From contig CAMLFX010000037.1 in NCBI GenBank assembly GCA_946479435.1, positions 1 to 27,765 of the forward strand: a DNA stretch of 27,765 bases, written 5' to 3'. The position numbers and the translations under genes are program-made. This DNA is from an uncultured Sphingobacteriales bacterium (GTDB taxonomy: Bacteria; Bacteroidota; Bacteroidia; Chitinophagales; Chitinophagaceae). Below, one piece after another: positions 1 to 8,615 of this stretch; position 1 is the first letter of the stretch, and each line of letters begins with the position of its first letter. The notes under the pieces are model-generated. The model did no database searches. It worked only from the letters and a program-made list of their open reading frames with translations, and was not told where the DNA came from.

Positions 1-468
1 GGAGAAGGAGAAGAAGAAGTAGAACTAGAAGAAAAAGAAGTAATAAGAAAAAAAGCGCAGCAATATTTTAAAGACCCGATAGTAAACGTGAAGTACACCA
101 ACTTTACAGTTATGGTATTGGGCGAAGTGAATAAACCCGGCGCTGTGAATGTGACTAACGAAAAAATAAGCGTGGTTGATGCTATAGGTATGGCATCGGA
201 CATGACGATATATGGCCAGCGTGAAAACGTATTGCTGGTGCGGGAAGAAAATGGTAAGAATGTATATGTACGTTTCGATCTTAACTCAAGCAAAACATTC
301 GAGTCGCCCTATTTTTACCTGAGAAGTGGCGATATTGTATACGTAGAGCCTAACAATATAAAGAAGAAGGGAGCTACTTTGGATACATCGAAAGAGCGTT
401 ATATTGGCTATACTGTCAGCGCCCTGTCTTTGTTGCTTACCATTTACGCATTATTCCGCATAAAATAA
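1..468 (+). CDS. Polysaccharide export protein (OPX/Wza family), 3' part
   Basis: This is the C-terminal 155 residues of an outer-membrane polysaccharide export protein; the reading frame is open to the first base, so the gene begins upstream. The GTG at 88 is an internal Val codon, not a start. The visible part has the end of a PES-like domain (KDPIVNVKY), then an SLBB domain (FTVMVLGEVNKPG, about residues 36-50 of the visible part). A C-terminal hydrophobic segment (YTVSALSLLLTIYALF) resembles the last helix that OPX proteins use to cross the outer membrane or anchor. OPX proteins form the export channel for capsule or EPS and work with a Wzc-type partner, which is encoded three bases downstream. 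Unusually, the first 18 visible residues are almost all Glu and Lys (GEGEEEVELEEKEVIRKK), encoded by a purine tract. The family call is firm; the polymer is unknown. Confidence 0.9.
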   Translation, partial: GEGEEEVELEEKEVIRKKAQQYFKDPIVNVKYTNFTVMVLGEVNKPGAVNVTNEKISVVDAIGMASDMTIYGQRENVLLVREENGKNVYVRFDLNSSKTFESPYFYLRSGDIVYVEPNNIKKKGATLDTSKERYIGYTVSALSLLLTIYALFRIK

Positions 469-471
469 CCA

Positions 472-2850
472 ATGGCAAAAGAGCTGCAACCGATATTCTC
501 CGATAATAGCAACCGAAAGAAGGGAGACCCTCTTTCGCTGGAGAAGCTGCGCGCCAAAGCCATCGGCTACCTGCCTATGTTCGTGGTATTTCTATTGTTG
601 TCTTTAGCAATAGGCATCGTTTACTTATACACTACTACACCTGTGTACGAAGTGACTGCCAAGCTGGTAGTAAACGAGGATAATAAAGATGGCATGACAC
701 AGGGACAGATATTCCAGGACCTGGGCGTGCAAACGGGCAAAAGCAAAGTAGATAATGAAATAGAGATATTTAAAAGTAAGTACCTTATGAAAAAGGTGGT
801 TAACGACCTCTTATTAAATATAAGGTATTACCGCCCGGGCAAACTGAAAACAACTGAGCTGTATTATAATGATTGTCCTTTTCGCATAGTGCCTCTGTAC
901 GATAACGCCGGTATAACAGAAGCGGCCGGCTATACCTGTACGGTAAGTGGCAATAATTTCACCATAGCCGATGCGCAACAACATACGTGGCAGGCAAAAA
1001 GCGGCGACACGCTATCGCTGCCAACAGGTAAAGTTTTATTGTTAACCAATGTTACAGATAAGCCTGCTGCTAACAATCAGCAACTTTCCTTTGCTATTAA
1101 CAGAGTAGATAAAACTGCCAAGAAGTTTTTGAAAGCACTATCGGTAGCCAGGCTCAATAAGCAAGTAAGCATACTGGAGCTTTCGATAAACGATGTATCT
1201 GCCAAAAGAGGGGAGGATATCATAAATAAACTGATACAAGTATATACCGATGCGTTTATTGACAATAAAAACCGCACGGCAGATGGTACGATAGCATTTA
1301 TTGACGACAGGCTCAAAATAGTAACAATTGAATTATCGGATATAGAAACAACAATAGAAGGATTTAAGAAAAGCAATTCACTGACGGATATTGAAGCGCA
1401 ATCGAAATATTTATTAGAGAACAGCGCCGATGCATCGAAGGAATTGACTCAGCAGGAAGTACAGATAAGCATTATAGAGTCAGTTGAAAATTCTTTGAAT
1501 AACGCGAGTAGCAAAGTAGTGCCTTCAGTGTTTTTTATGCAAGACCCCGCATTGGTAGCACTGATAACAAGCTATAACCAACTTGTGGCTGAAAGGGAGC
1601 GCCTATTGCTGACCAATGTAGAAACAAGCCCCTATGTAAAAAACATAGATGAACAACTGAAGAATACCCGCAACACCATGAAGCAAAACCTGGCGTCTTT
1701 GAAGAAAAGCATGCAGGTAAGCCTCAATGAACTATACCGGCAACGCGGGCTTTATGCCAGCCAGATAAAAGAAGTGCCCGCAAAAGAAAAAGAATTCTTA
1801 GAATATTCGCGCCAGCAAAATATAAAGCAGGAGCTATACCTTTTCTTACTAAAAAAACGGGAAGAAACGGCCATTAATAAATCGGCAACCGGCAGCAATA
1901 CACGTATTATAGATCCTGCTGAAAGAGAAGACAGGCCCGTAGCGCCGAATAAGCTGGCTATTATAATGAGTGCCATAGCTATTGGCCTGATAATACCGGG
2001 TACAAGAGTGCTGGTGAAAGAGCTGTTCAATGTGAAAATATCGGGTAAAGATGAGTTAGCTAATCTAACATCGATGGCGGTGATAGGCGAAATAGGTCAT
2101 AATAATAAGCAGGAAACAATAGTAGTGACCAAAGGCAACCGCAGCAAACTGGCTGAACAATTCAGGGCCTTGCGTACCAATCTTCAGTTTTTACTAAGCG
2201 GCGAAAATGAGAAGACCATACTCATCACATCCAGCATGGGTGGCGAGGGCAAATCATTTATCTCTGTTAACATTGCATCAACTTTAGCACTTCAGGGTAA
2301 AAAAGTAGTATTGCTGGAATTAGATTTGCGCAAGCCAAAAATTTCAGAGGGTTTGCAAATAAACCAGAGCATCGGATTTTCAAGTTATGCCATTGGTAAG
2401 GCTACGCTAGATGATGTGATCCTGAAATCAGGCATACACGAAAATTTTTATGTTGTGCCATGTGGTGCATTACCCCCCAACCCGGCTGAACTGCTTACTG
2501 CCCCGCAGGTAACAAAAATGTTTGAAGCTTTGCAAGATCATTTCGATTATATAATAATAGATACTGCACCTGTAGGTCTGGTAACCGATGCGCAGCTATT
2601 GGCAAGTTATGCAGATGTTACACTATATGTGGCCAGGCAGGCCTATACTTATAAAGAGCAAATAGAAGCTGCTGACGAACTGCATATTCAGAATAAAATG
2701 CCACGTATGAATGTTGTGCTGAACGATGTAAGATCGGGCGGTGGTGTTTATGGCTATGGTGCATACGGTAATGGATATTATGAGGAAGAGCATAGCTGGG
2801 CAGGCCAGCTGAAAAACAAGTTTCGTAATTCATTCAATAAAAAATCTTAA
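472..2850 (+). CDS. wzc: Wzc-type chain-length regulator fused to BY tyrosine kinase
   Basis: An inner-membrane PCP-2a protein of 792 residues that couples polymerisation and export of EPS to autophosphorylation. The N-terminal Wzz-like domain lies between two membrane segments (about 34-56 and 493-515), with a long periplasmic helical part between. The cytoplasmic kinase has Walker A (GGEGKS, residues 590-595), Walker A' (ELDLRKP with Asp618) and Walker B (IIIDTAP with Asp697). A Gly/Tyr tail carries Tyr760, 762, 765, 769 and 770, the expected autophosphorylation cluster. Length and domain order match fused BY-kinases of Gram-negative bacteria. The gene starts three bases after the OPX stop. 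No partner tyrosine phosphatase is visible in the window, so it may lie upstream. Family assignment is secure. Confidence 0.95.
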   Translation: MAKELQPIFSDNSNRKKGDPLSLEKLRAKAIGYLPMFVVFLLLSLAIGIVYLYTTTPVYEVTAKLVVNEDNKDGMTQGQIFQDLGVQTGKSKVDNEIEIFKSKYLMKKVVNDLLLNIRYYRPGKLKTTELYYNDCPFRIVPLYDNAGITEAAGYTCTVSGNNFTIADAQQHTWQAKSGDTLSLPTGKVLLLTNVTDKPAANNQQLSFAINRVDKTAKKFLKALSVARLNKQVSILELSINDVSAKRGEDIINKLIQVYTDAFIDNKNRTADGTIAFIDDRLKIVTIELSDIETTIEGFKKSNSLTDIEAQSKYLLENSADASKELTQQEVQISIIESVENSLNNASSKVVPSVFFMQDPALVALITSYNQLVAERERLLLTNVETSPYVKNIDEQLKNTRNTMKQNLASLKKSMQVSLNELYRQRGLYASQIKEVPAKEKEFLEYSRQQNIKQELYLFLLKKREETAINKSATGSNTRIIDPAEREDRPVAPNKLAIIMSAIAIGLIIPGTRVLVKELFNVKISGKDELANLTSMAVIGEIGHNNKQETIVVTKGNRSKLAEQFRALRTNLQFLLSGENEKTILITSSMGGEGKSFISVNIASTLALQGKKVVLLELDLRKPKISEGLQINQSIGFSSYAIGKATLDDVILKSGIHENFYVVPCGALPPNPAELLTAPQVTKMFEALQDHFDYIIIDTAPVGLVTDAQLLASYADVTLYVARQAYTYKEQIEAADELHIQNKMPRMNVVLNDVRSGGGVYGYGAYGNGYYEEEHSWAGQLKNKFRNSFNKKS

Positions 2851-2868
2851 AAAACTTACCTTAAATAA

Positions 2869-4158
2869 ATGGAAAATCAACAGCACCGTATTGCAGTAAT
2901 TGGTTTAGGCTATGTGGGCCTTCCGCTTGCAGTAGAATTTGGTAAAAAATTCCCTGTAATAGGTTTCGATATAAATGCGAAAAGGATACAGGAATTGCAG
3001 GCAGGCAACGACTTTACGCTTGAAGTAGATTCACCCGCACTGAAAGAAGTAATATGTGAAACCGTGCCTGCTGGTAAAGGGCTGCACTGTACCAATGTAC
3101 TGGAGAGCATTGCTGACTGCAATATTTATATAGTAACGGTGCCCACACCTGTAGATAAATACAACAGGCCCGATCTTACTCCGCTATACAAATCGAGCGA
3201 GACGGTTGGTAAGGTTTTGAAAAAAGGCGATATAGTTATTTATGAATCGACGGTGTACCCTGGTGTAACTGAAGACGAGTGTGTGCCTGTATTGGAAAAA
3301 GTGTCGGGTTTGAAATTCAATGTTGATTTCTTCTGTGGTTATTCACCGGAGCGTATCAACCCGGGTGATAAACAACATACAGTTACCAAGATCAAGAAAG
3401 TAACCTCAGGCTCCAACGACGAGATAGCTGAAGTAGTTGATAGCCTGTACCGCAGTATAATAGTTGCCGGTACACACAAAGCATCAAGCATAAAAGTTGC
3501 TGAAGCTGCAAAGGTTATTGAAAATGCACAGCGTGATATCAACATCGCATTCGTGAATGAACTGGCTAAGATATTCAACCGTATGGGTATCGATACGCAT
3601 GATGTATTAGCAGCATCATCAACTAAATGGAATTTTCTGCCTTTCAAACCCGGTTTGGTGGGTGGGCACTGTATAGGTGTTGATCCGTATTACCTGGCGC
3701 AAAAAGCACAGGAAGTAGGTTACCATCCTGAGATCATCCTTGCAGGCCGCAGGTTGAATGACAGCATGGGTAGCTACATAGCTAACGAAGTAGTAAAGGC
3801 AATGATAAAGCGCGATAAACCTGTGAAGAATGCAAACGTTCTTTTACTGGGTATCACGTTTAAAGAGAATTGCCCTGACGTGCGTAATACACGTGTGGTA
3901 GATATCATCAACGAACTGAAATCGTACGAGATGAACCTTACCATACATGATCCCTGGGCTAGTGAAGCTGAAGTGAAACATGAGTATGGTATAGATACTA
4001 CGAAAGAAATGCCAACTGAAAAATTTGATGCAGTAGTACTGGCTGTGGCACATAATGAATTTGTAGATAAAGACTGGAACAGCAGTTTGAAAGAAGGCGG
4101 TATTATATACGATGTGAAAGGTTGCCTTGATAAAACAAAAGTTCACGGCCGTTTATAA
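2869..4158 (+). CDS. tviB: UDP-N-acetylhexosamine 6-dehydrogenase (TviB/WbpO type)
   Basis: A 429-residue NAD-dependent nucleotide-sugar dehydrogenase that oxidises C6 of a UDP-N-acetylhexosamine twice to give the uronic acid. The N-terminal Rossmann motif is GLGYVG (G12, G14, G17). The central helix contains conserved [11 protein letters not shown] with Lys215, and the catalytic Cys268 sits in [11 protein letters not shown]. The [14 protein letters not shown] start and the [20 protein letters not shown] segment resemble TviB (UDP-GlcNAc) and WbpO (UDP-GalNAc) more than plain UDP-glucose dehydrogenases; sequence alone does not settle GlcNAc versus GalNAc. The leader is A/T-rich with no clear Shine-Dalgarno site. 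The product would supply an N-acetylhexosaminuronic acid, a possible substrate for the acetyltransferase downstream or for the AsnB-like protein. Confidence 0.9.
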   Translation: MENQQHRIAVIGLGYVGLPLAVEFGKKFPVIGFDINAKRIQELQAGNDFTLEVDSPALKEVICETVPAGKGLHCTNVLESIADCNIYIVTVPTPVDKYNRPDLTPLYKSSETVGKVLKKGDIVIYESTVYPGVTEDECVPVLEKVSGLKFNVDFFCGYSPERINPGDKQHTVTKIKKVTSGSNDEIAEVVDSLYRSIIVAGTHKASSIKVAEAAKVIENAQRDINIAFVNELAKIFNRMGIDTHDVLAASSTKWNFLPFKPGLVGGHCIGVDPYYLAQKAQEVGYHPEIILAGRRLNDSMGSYIANEVVKAMIKRDKPVKNANVLLLGITFKENCPDVRNTRVVDIINELKSYEMNLTIHDPWASEAEVKHEYGIDTTKEMPTEKFDAVVLAVAHNEFVDKDWNSSLKEGGIIYDVKGCLDKTKVHGRL

Positions 4159-4165
4159 GCTATAA

Positions 4166-4744
4166 ATGAATTTTTTCGCACACCCCACCGCAATAATAGG
4201 TGATAACATAAGCATTGGGAATAATGTCAGAATATGGCATTATTCCCATGTCATGTCAGGCTGTGTCATTGGCGATGATTGCAATATTGGACAGAACGTA
4301 TTTATTGCATCGGGCGTAGTATTGGGTAAGAATGTTAAGGTGCAAAACAATGTATCCATCTATGCAGGTGTTACCTGCGATGATGATGTGTTTCTTGGCC
4401 CGTCGTGCGTGTTTACCAATGTTATAAACCCCCGTAGTGCAGTGAACAGGCGTGGGCAGTACATGAAGACATATATAGGTAAGGGCGCTACTATAGGTGC
4501 CAATGCTACTATAGTTTGTGGTAATGATATTGGTGCGTATGCTTTTATTGGCGCGGGCGCGGTAGTAACAAAGGCGGTACCTGCTTATGCTTTATTTGTA
4601 GGCAACCCCGCCAAACAAACCGGCTGGATGAGTGAATACGGCCATAAACTCAAGTTTGATAGTAGCAACGAGGCTGTTTGTGAAGAAAGCAACGAACGGT
4701 ATAAGATAGATAACGGTGCAGTTAGCAAAATGACCTACCACTAA
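4166..4744 (+). CDS. Left-handed beta-helix N-acetyltransferase (WbpD/WlbB-like)
   Basis: A 192-residue hexapeptide-repeat acyltransferase. Repeats of the form [IV]G-x-N (IGDNISIGNN, IGDDCNIGQN, IGKGATIGANATI) run from about residue 10 to 150 and build a left-handed beta-helix. The loop FTNVINPRS (about residues 83-91) and the end GAVVTKAVPAYALFVGNPAK are typical of the WbpD/WlbB group, which acetylates the 3-amino group of UDP-2-acetamido-3-amino-2,3-dideoxyglucuronate using acetyl-CoA. The gene follows the dehydrogenase by seven bases, as expected for a diacetamido-uronic acid pathway. However, no WbpB-type oxidase is present in this window. About 30 polar residues after the helix are not typical. 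The fold is certain; the exact substrate is not. Confidence 0.85.
   Translation: MNFFAHPTAIIGDNISIGNNVRIWHYSHVMSGCVIGDDCNIGQNVFIASGVVLGKNVKVQNNVSIYAGVTCDDDVFLGPSCVFTNVINPRSAVNRRGQYMKTYIGKGATIGANATIVCGNDIGAYAFIGAGAVVTKAVPAYALFVGNPAKQTGWMSEYGHKLKFDSSNEAVCEESNERYKIDNGAVSKMTYH
4217..4247 (+). repeat. Intragenic inverted repeat in the acetyltransferase gene
   Basis: Ten-base perfect arms (GGGAATAATG at 4217-4226 and CATTATTCCC at 4238-4247) flank an 11-base loop. One further T-A pair outside makes the arms 11 bases. It lies 50-80 bases into the coding sequence. The DNA also encodes ordinary beta-helix residues there, so it may be chance, but the stem is longer than expected for random coding DNA. 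Confidence 0.55.
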
Positions 4745-4747
4745 GTG

Positions 4748-4769
4748 AATATGCCATCCCCGGCATATT
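4748..4769 (+). promoter_or_regulatory. Hairpin immediately upstream of wzx start
   Basis: The short gap between the acetyltransferase stop and the wzx ATG holds a perfect stem: AATATGCC (4748-4755), loop ATCCCC, GGCATATT (4762-4769). The 3' arm ends three bases before the ATG. No T-tract follows, so it does not look like an intrinsic terminator. It would cover the ribosome landing site, suggesting control of flippase translation or RNA processing. Function is inferred. Confidence 0.5.
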
Positions 4770-4772
4770 GAT

Positions 4773-6260
4773 ATGAGTATAGCCAAAAAAGCAAGTAAGG
4801 GTTTTATCAGTTTATTCTACAGGAACATGCTGGAGAAGAGTGTGGGTATGCTTGCTATGATAGTACTGGCACGCAAACTTACTCCTTACGATTTTGGTTT
4901 GGTGAGTATAACAGATGTGTTGCTATCGCTCATTGCGATATTCGGTACAACGGGACTTACAGAATTTTTAGTTGCGTATCGTAAAGACGATACGGAAGAA
5001 ATATTTAAGGCAGCATTCTGGTTTAACATAGTTATTACGCTGGCTATTATTGCTGCGTTTTTGATAGCAGTACCATTTTGGAGTGAGTTTCAGAAAGACC
5101 CACGTATTCTCAGGATATGCGGGTTTTCGTTAGCTATTTTCTTTTTCTCGCAAATGCAGGGAATACCCAAAACATGGCTGAATAGAAATTTGCAGTTTGA
5201 TGTACAGGTAAAAATACAAGCACCATTTATACTGTTAGTAGCAGCAGGTAAAGTAGCAGCAGCCCTATACGGACTAGGCGTGTATAGTTTGCTGATACCA
5301 ACCATTATCATTCAACCCATACAGACCATACTGTTGTATCGTGCAGCAAAAATGCCTGTAGGGTTTAAGCTGTATACTAACAGGTGGAAGGAGATATATC
5401 ATTTCACCAAACACCTGATAGGTGCAGGCATATTATCGCGCATTGCTGAGCAAGGCGATAAAATAATATTGAGCAAAGTATTTGGACTAGCAACTTTAGG
5501 CATCTATAATATTGCTATGCAGCTTGCTGATTTGATTACCTCGCAAATAGTAATGGTATCGAATAATATACTGGCGTCGGTTTTACCTAAATATGTAAAC
5601 GATAAAGAACGTTTCTATACACACTATTCTAATTTCCTCAAACTGTTTTCGTTTGTATTGTTCCCTGTTTTTGGTTTGTTGTTTGTAGCCGCAAAGCCGC
5701 TTATCATTTTTGTATATGGCCCGCAGTGGATAGATGCGGTATTGCCTATGCAAGTATTGCTGCTGTATGCGGTCTATCGTTCCGTTACCAGCTCTTATGG
5801 TAGCGTAATGAACGCTTTCCACCTGAATAAAGAAAGCTTTAAGGTTATACTTATTTATACGCCATTCCATTTACTGGCGTCTTATACGGGTTCGCATTTT
5901 GGTATAGTAGGTCTGGCGGCAGGTGTGGTAATTGTAAAATCAATTTTTGTAAATATCAATATCGCGCAAATGATGCGTGCTATGGAAAAGCCATTCATGC
6001 AATGGTATAAAAACCTTGCACCGTATTTCATTACTACTATTGTTATAGCAGGCGGATTGTTTTTAGTGATACATAACACGCATGCATACATTTATACAGC
6101 ACCAATAGTTGCCATTGCTGCAACGGCTACAACAATTGCAGTTTCGTATTATATAGCAATGAGTATTTTCTTCCAGGAAGAATTGAGAAATTTATCCGCA
6201 TTTATTGGTGCACTATATCCACGTTCACAATCAGTATTTAATTTCCTGTTCAGGATATGA
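4773..6260 (+). CDS. wzx: Wzx-type oligosaccharide flippase
   Basis: A 495-residue polytopic inner-membrane protein of the MOP/PST superfamily (Polysacc_synt_3/WzxC-like). It is rich in hydrophobic segments throughout, consistent with 12-14 helices. The start KASKGFISLFYRNMLEKSVG and the following LARKLTPYDFGLVSITDV are characteristic of this family, in which the first helices contain LGPxxFG-like motifs. It moves undecaprenyl-diphosphate-linked repeat units from the cytoplasmic to the periplasmic face. The wzy-like gene at 15255 provides the polymerase, so the locus is Wzx/Wzy-dependent rather than ABC- or synthase-dependent. A hairpin lies directly upstream of the start. The stop overlaps the next gene by four bases (ATGA), which suggests coupled translation. 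Confidence 0.93.
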   Translation: MSIAKKASKGFISLFYRNMLEKSVGMLAMIVLARKLTPYDFGLVSITDVLLSLIAIFGTTGLTEFLVAYRKDDTEEIFKAAFWFNIVITLAIIAAFLIAVPFWSEFQKDPRILRICGFSLAIFFFSQMQGIPKTWLNRNLQFDVQVKIQAPFILLVAAGKVAAALYGLGVYSLLIPTIIIQPIQTILLYRAAKMPVGFKLYTNRWKEIYHFTKHLIGAGILSRIAEQGDKIILSKVFGLATLGIYNIAMQLADLITSQIVMVSNNILASVLPKYVNDKERFYTHYSNFLKLFSFVLFPVFGLLFVAAKPLIIFVYGPQWIDAVLPMQVLLLYAVYRSVTSSYGSVMNAFHLNKESFKVILIYTPFHLLASYTGSHFGIVGLAAGVVIVKSIFVNINIAQMMRAMEKPFMQWYKNLAPYFITTIVIAGGLFLVIHNTHAYIYTAPIVAIAATATTIAVSYYIAMSIFFQEELRNLSAFIGALYPRSQSVFNFLFRI

Positions 6261-7483
6261 GTAAGAAAAAGATTGCCCTTATTGGCAATGTAAATAATAA
6301 CCTGTTTGCGCTCATGAGGCACTTGCGCGACCTTGGTTATGATGCGCATTTATTTCACAGGCCTGAGAACGATCACTTTCAACCCAAAGCAGATACTTAT
6401 TCGCTCGATATACTGGAATACTGCCATGCTGTAACCTGGCTGAATAAAGGTTTTCATTGGGTAGATAGAGAAGAGGTGAAACGACAGCTTACAGGTTTTG
6501 ATTTTTACATTGGCCAAAGTGATGAAGCAGCGGTTGCATTTAAGTGCGGGTTTATATTGGATGTGTATTATCCATACGGATCGGATGTTTATAAATATGC
6601 ACAACTCCCCACTGAATACACTTTCTTAAACAGGGTATCCGCTTTGCTAAGAAGAAACAGGTGGACATTATTAAAGCAAATGCAGGAAGGTACTGTTGCA
6701 AAATATTTGAAAGGCGCGATAGTTAACTCAAAATATATTTTAGAAGAAAGCAGGAGTGGGGGCTATAACGAGAAGATGCAGGCACTGCCTTATAAAGGCA
6801 GATATCAAAATGTAGCATTGCCCTTTATTTACTACAAAGAATATGAGCAGGTAATGAATGAGGGCAATGCTGATGTGCATTGGCGAAAAGAAATAGATGA
6901 GCTAAGGAGGCAAAATGATTTCCTTTTGTTGTACCACGGCAGGCAGGAATGGAAGACAGTTCACAACGCTTTCACAGGGAAAAATACCCACCACATAATT
7001 ATTGGTTTTGCTAACTACATCAAAAGGCATCCTACTGCTAAAGCAAAGCTATGCATGCTTGAATATGGCACGGATACTATTTACTCAAAGCAATTGATAA
7101 AAGAATTGGGTATTGAGGCGCATGTACAATGGTTCCCTAAAATGTATCGTAAGGATATAATGTACCTGATACATAATATGGATGTATGTAGTGGCGAATT
7201 CAAATTGGGCGATCTTGTATTTGGTACAATAGTAGAAGCTATGCAAATGAAGAAGCCTGTTATACATAATAGGGCAACCGAATTGTTTACTAAGAAATAT
7301 TCAGACCTATACCCAATGCTACAGGCTGTTGAACCCGAAGAGATAGAAACGGCTATAGAATATGCGGTAAACAATCCTGGAATAATTAAAGAGATGGGTG
7401 TGCAGGCTAATGCTTGGATCAAACAATATCTGGTACAAGAGCCTTTGCAGCATTTGGTAAATATTATTGAAGAGAAGAATTGA
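6257..7483 (+). CDS. Glycosyltransferase, GT-B fold (GT4-like, divergent)
   Basis: A 408-residue cytoplasmic protein read as a GT-B glycosyltransferase. It begins with a Rossmann strand (KKIALIGNVNNN) typical of the acceptor-binding domain. In the C-terminal half, LLLYHGRQEWK resembles the first strand of the donor-binding domain, and VFGTIVEAMQMKKPVIHNRA matches the donor-site helix with one of the two usual Glu residues (VEAM). The EX7E motif is incomplete: the position seven residues before the first clear Glu is not acidic. The segment DVYYPYGSDVYKY is distinctive and may be acceptor-related. It overlaps wzx by four bases and precedes another glycosyltransferase by seven bases. Class is probable; sugar specificity cannot be read. 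Confidence 0.75.
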   Translation: MSKKKIALIGNVNNNLFALMRHLRDLGYDAHLFHRPENDHFQPKADTYSLDILEYCHAVTWLNKGFHWVDREEVKRQLTGFDFYIGQSDEAAVAFKCGFILDVYYPYGSDVYKYAQLPTEYTFLNRVSALLRRNRWTLLKQMQEGTVAKYLKGAIVNSKYILEESRSGGYNEKMQALPYKGRYQNVALPFIYYKEYEQVMNEGNADVHWRKEIDELRRQNDFLLLYHGRQEWKTVHNAFTGKNTHHIIIGFANYIKRHPTAKAKLCMLEYGTDTIYSKQLIKELGIEAHVQWFPKMYRKDIMYLIHNMDVCSGEFKLGDLVFGTIVEAMQMKKPVIHNRATELFTKKYSDLYPMLQAVEPEEIETAIEYAVNNPGIIKEMGVQANAWIKQYLVQEPLQHLVNIIEEKN

Positions 7484-7490
7484 GTAAAGA

Positions 7491-8615
7491 TTGACTAAGA
7501 AAATCAGGATATTATTTACCATTCCAAATTTCATTACCGCAGGTAGCGGGCGTGAAATGTTCAATATCATTGAAGGGCTTGACAAGAATATTTTTGAACC
7601 CATGATAGCTGTGCAACAAGCAGGTGGTAAGTTGTATGATGAAATAATAGCTAAAGGCTATACTATAGTTGAACATAAGTTTATTGAAGAAAGTCAAAAC
7701 GGTTTAGCTAATAAACTAAGAGCAGCGGGTAAGAACAGCCACTTCTTTAAGCAATACAATATTGATATCTGGCAATCATTTCATTGGTCGTCCGACTTTA
7801 CAGAAGCACTAACAGCCAGATGGTGCGGCGCAAAATATGTGTATGTAAAAAAGAGCATGAACTGGAACAGGAAAGCCTGGAAGGTGAAAAGCTTTTTGGC
7901 TGCCGCTATTATTGCACGCAATACAACGCTTGCAAATAATAATTTTAATCATTGGCTATATAAACGCAAGACTCATTTTATAACCGCGGGTGTTGATATA
8001 GATCATTTTTCTCCGGATAATAATAATGATGATTTGCATGCGAGCCTAAAGATTGATCTGCAAGCCTCAATAATAGCCTGTATAGCGCAGTTGATACCAA
8101 TTAAAGATCAGCTTACATTAATTAAAGCAGTAGCTAGGGTACCTGATGTATATCTTTTGCTTGTGGGTGCTACCAGGGATAAAGCGTATTTGGATAAAGT
8201 GAATGCACTGGTAAAGGAATTGGATATTGCTAATAAGGTAAACCTGTATGGATATGCTAATGATACCGCCACGTTATTGAATGGTTGCGATATGTTTGTA
8301 CTGCCTACCTCAAAAGACGGTGGGCATGAAGAAGGTTGCCCTGTATCTTTGCTGGAAGCTATGGCTTGTGGCCTTCCATGTATCGCAAGCAATGTTGCGG
8401 GCAGCAACGATTTGATTCAGCATGATGAAACAGGATTGCTATTTGAACCTGGTAATGAAAATGACCTTGCAGATAAGATTACATTATTACTGAAAGATAA
8501 AACCCTTGCGCAAAGGCTTGCCTCAGCCGCACGCGATAGAATACAGAAACTGCATAGATTGGAAATAGAAACAAATGCCTTTAGTAACGTATATAAAAAG
8601 CTCATGTTAAGATAG
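7491..8615 (+). CDS. Glycosyltransferase family 4 protein
   Basis: A 374-residue GT-B enzyme. The N-terminal strand and loop (KIRILFTIPNFITAGSGREMF) is the standard GT4 start with a glycine-rich turn. The donor domain starts near IIACIAQLIPIKDQLTLI. The EX7E motif is clear in HEEGCPVSLLEAMACGLP. The start is TTG at 7491: an in-frame TAA lies just upstream at 7485 and the first ATG (7557) would remove the N-terminal strand, so TTG is the only sensible choice. It lies seven bases after the previous gene and shares one base with the next (TAGTG). It probably transfers one sugar to the lipid-linked repeat unit; donor and linkage are unknown. Confidence 0.88.
   Translation: MTKKIRILFTIPNFITAGSGREMFNIIEGLDKNIFEPMIAVQQAGGKLYDEIIAKGYTIVEHKFIEESQNGLANKLRAAGKNSHFFKQYNIDIWQSFHWSSDFTEALTARWCGAKYVYVKKSMNWNRKAWKVKSFLAAAIIARNTTLANNNFNHWLYKRKTHFITAGVDIDHFSPDNNNDDLHASLKIDLQASIIACIAQLIPIKDQLTLIKAVARVPDVYLLLVGATRDKAYLDKVNALVKELDIANKVNLYGYANDTATLLNGCDMFVLPTSKDGGHEEGCPVSLLEAMACGLPCIASNVAGSNDLIQHDETGLLFEPGNENDLADKITLLLKDKTLAQRLASAARDRIQKLHRLEIETNAFSNVYKKLMLR

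Noticed and set aside
88..90. GTG as start of the first gene
   Set aside because: The frame is open to base 1 and the upstream residues continue the OPX domain, so this is an internal Val codon.
4166..4744. Reading the acetyltransferase as PglD of a bacillosamine pathway
   Set aside because: Its loops match WbpD/WlbB rather than PglD, which carries an extra N-terminal Rossmann-like domain, and it is far from the aminotransferase and PGT.
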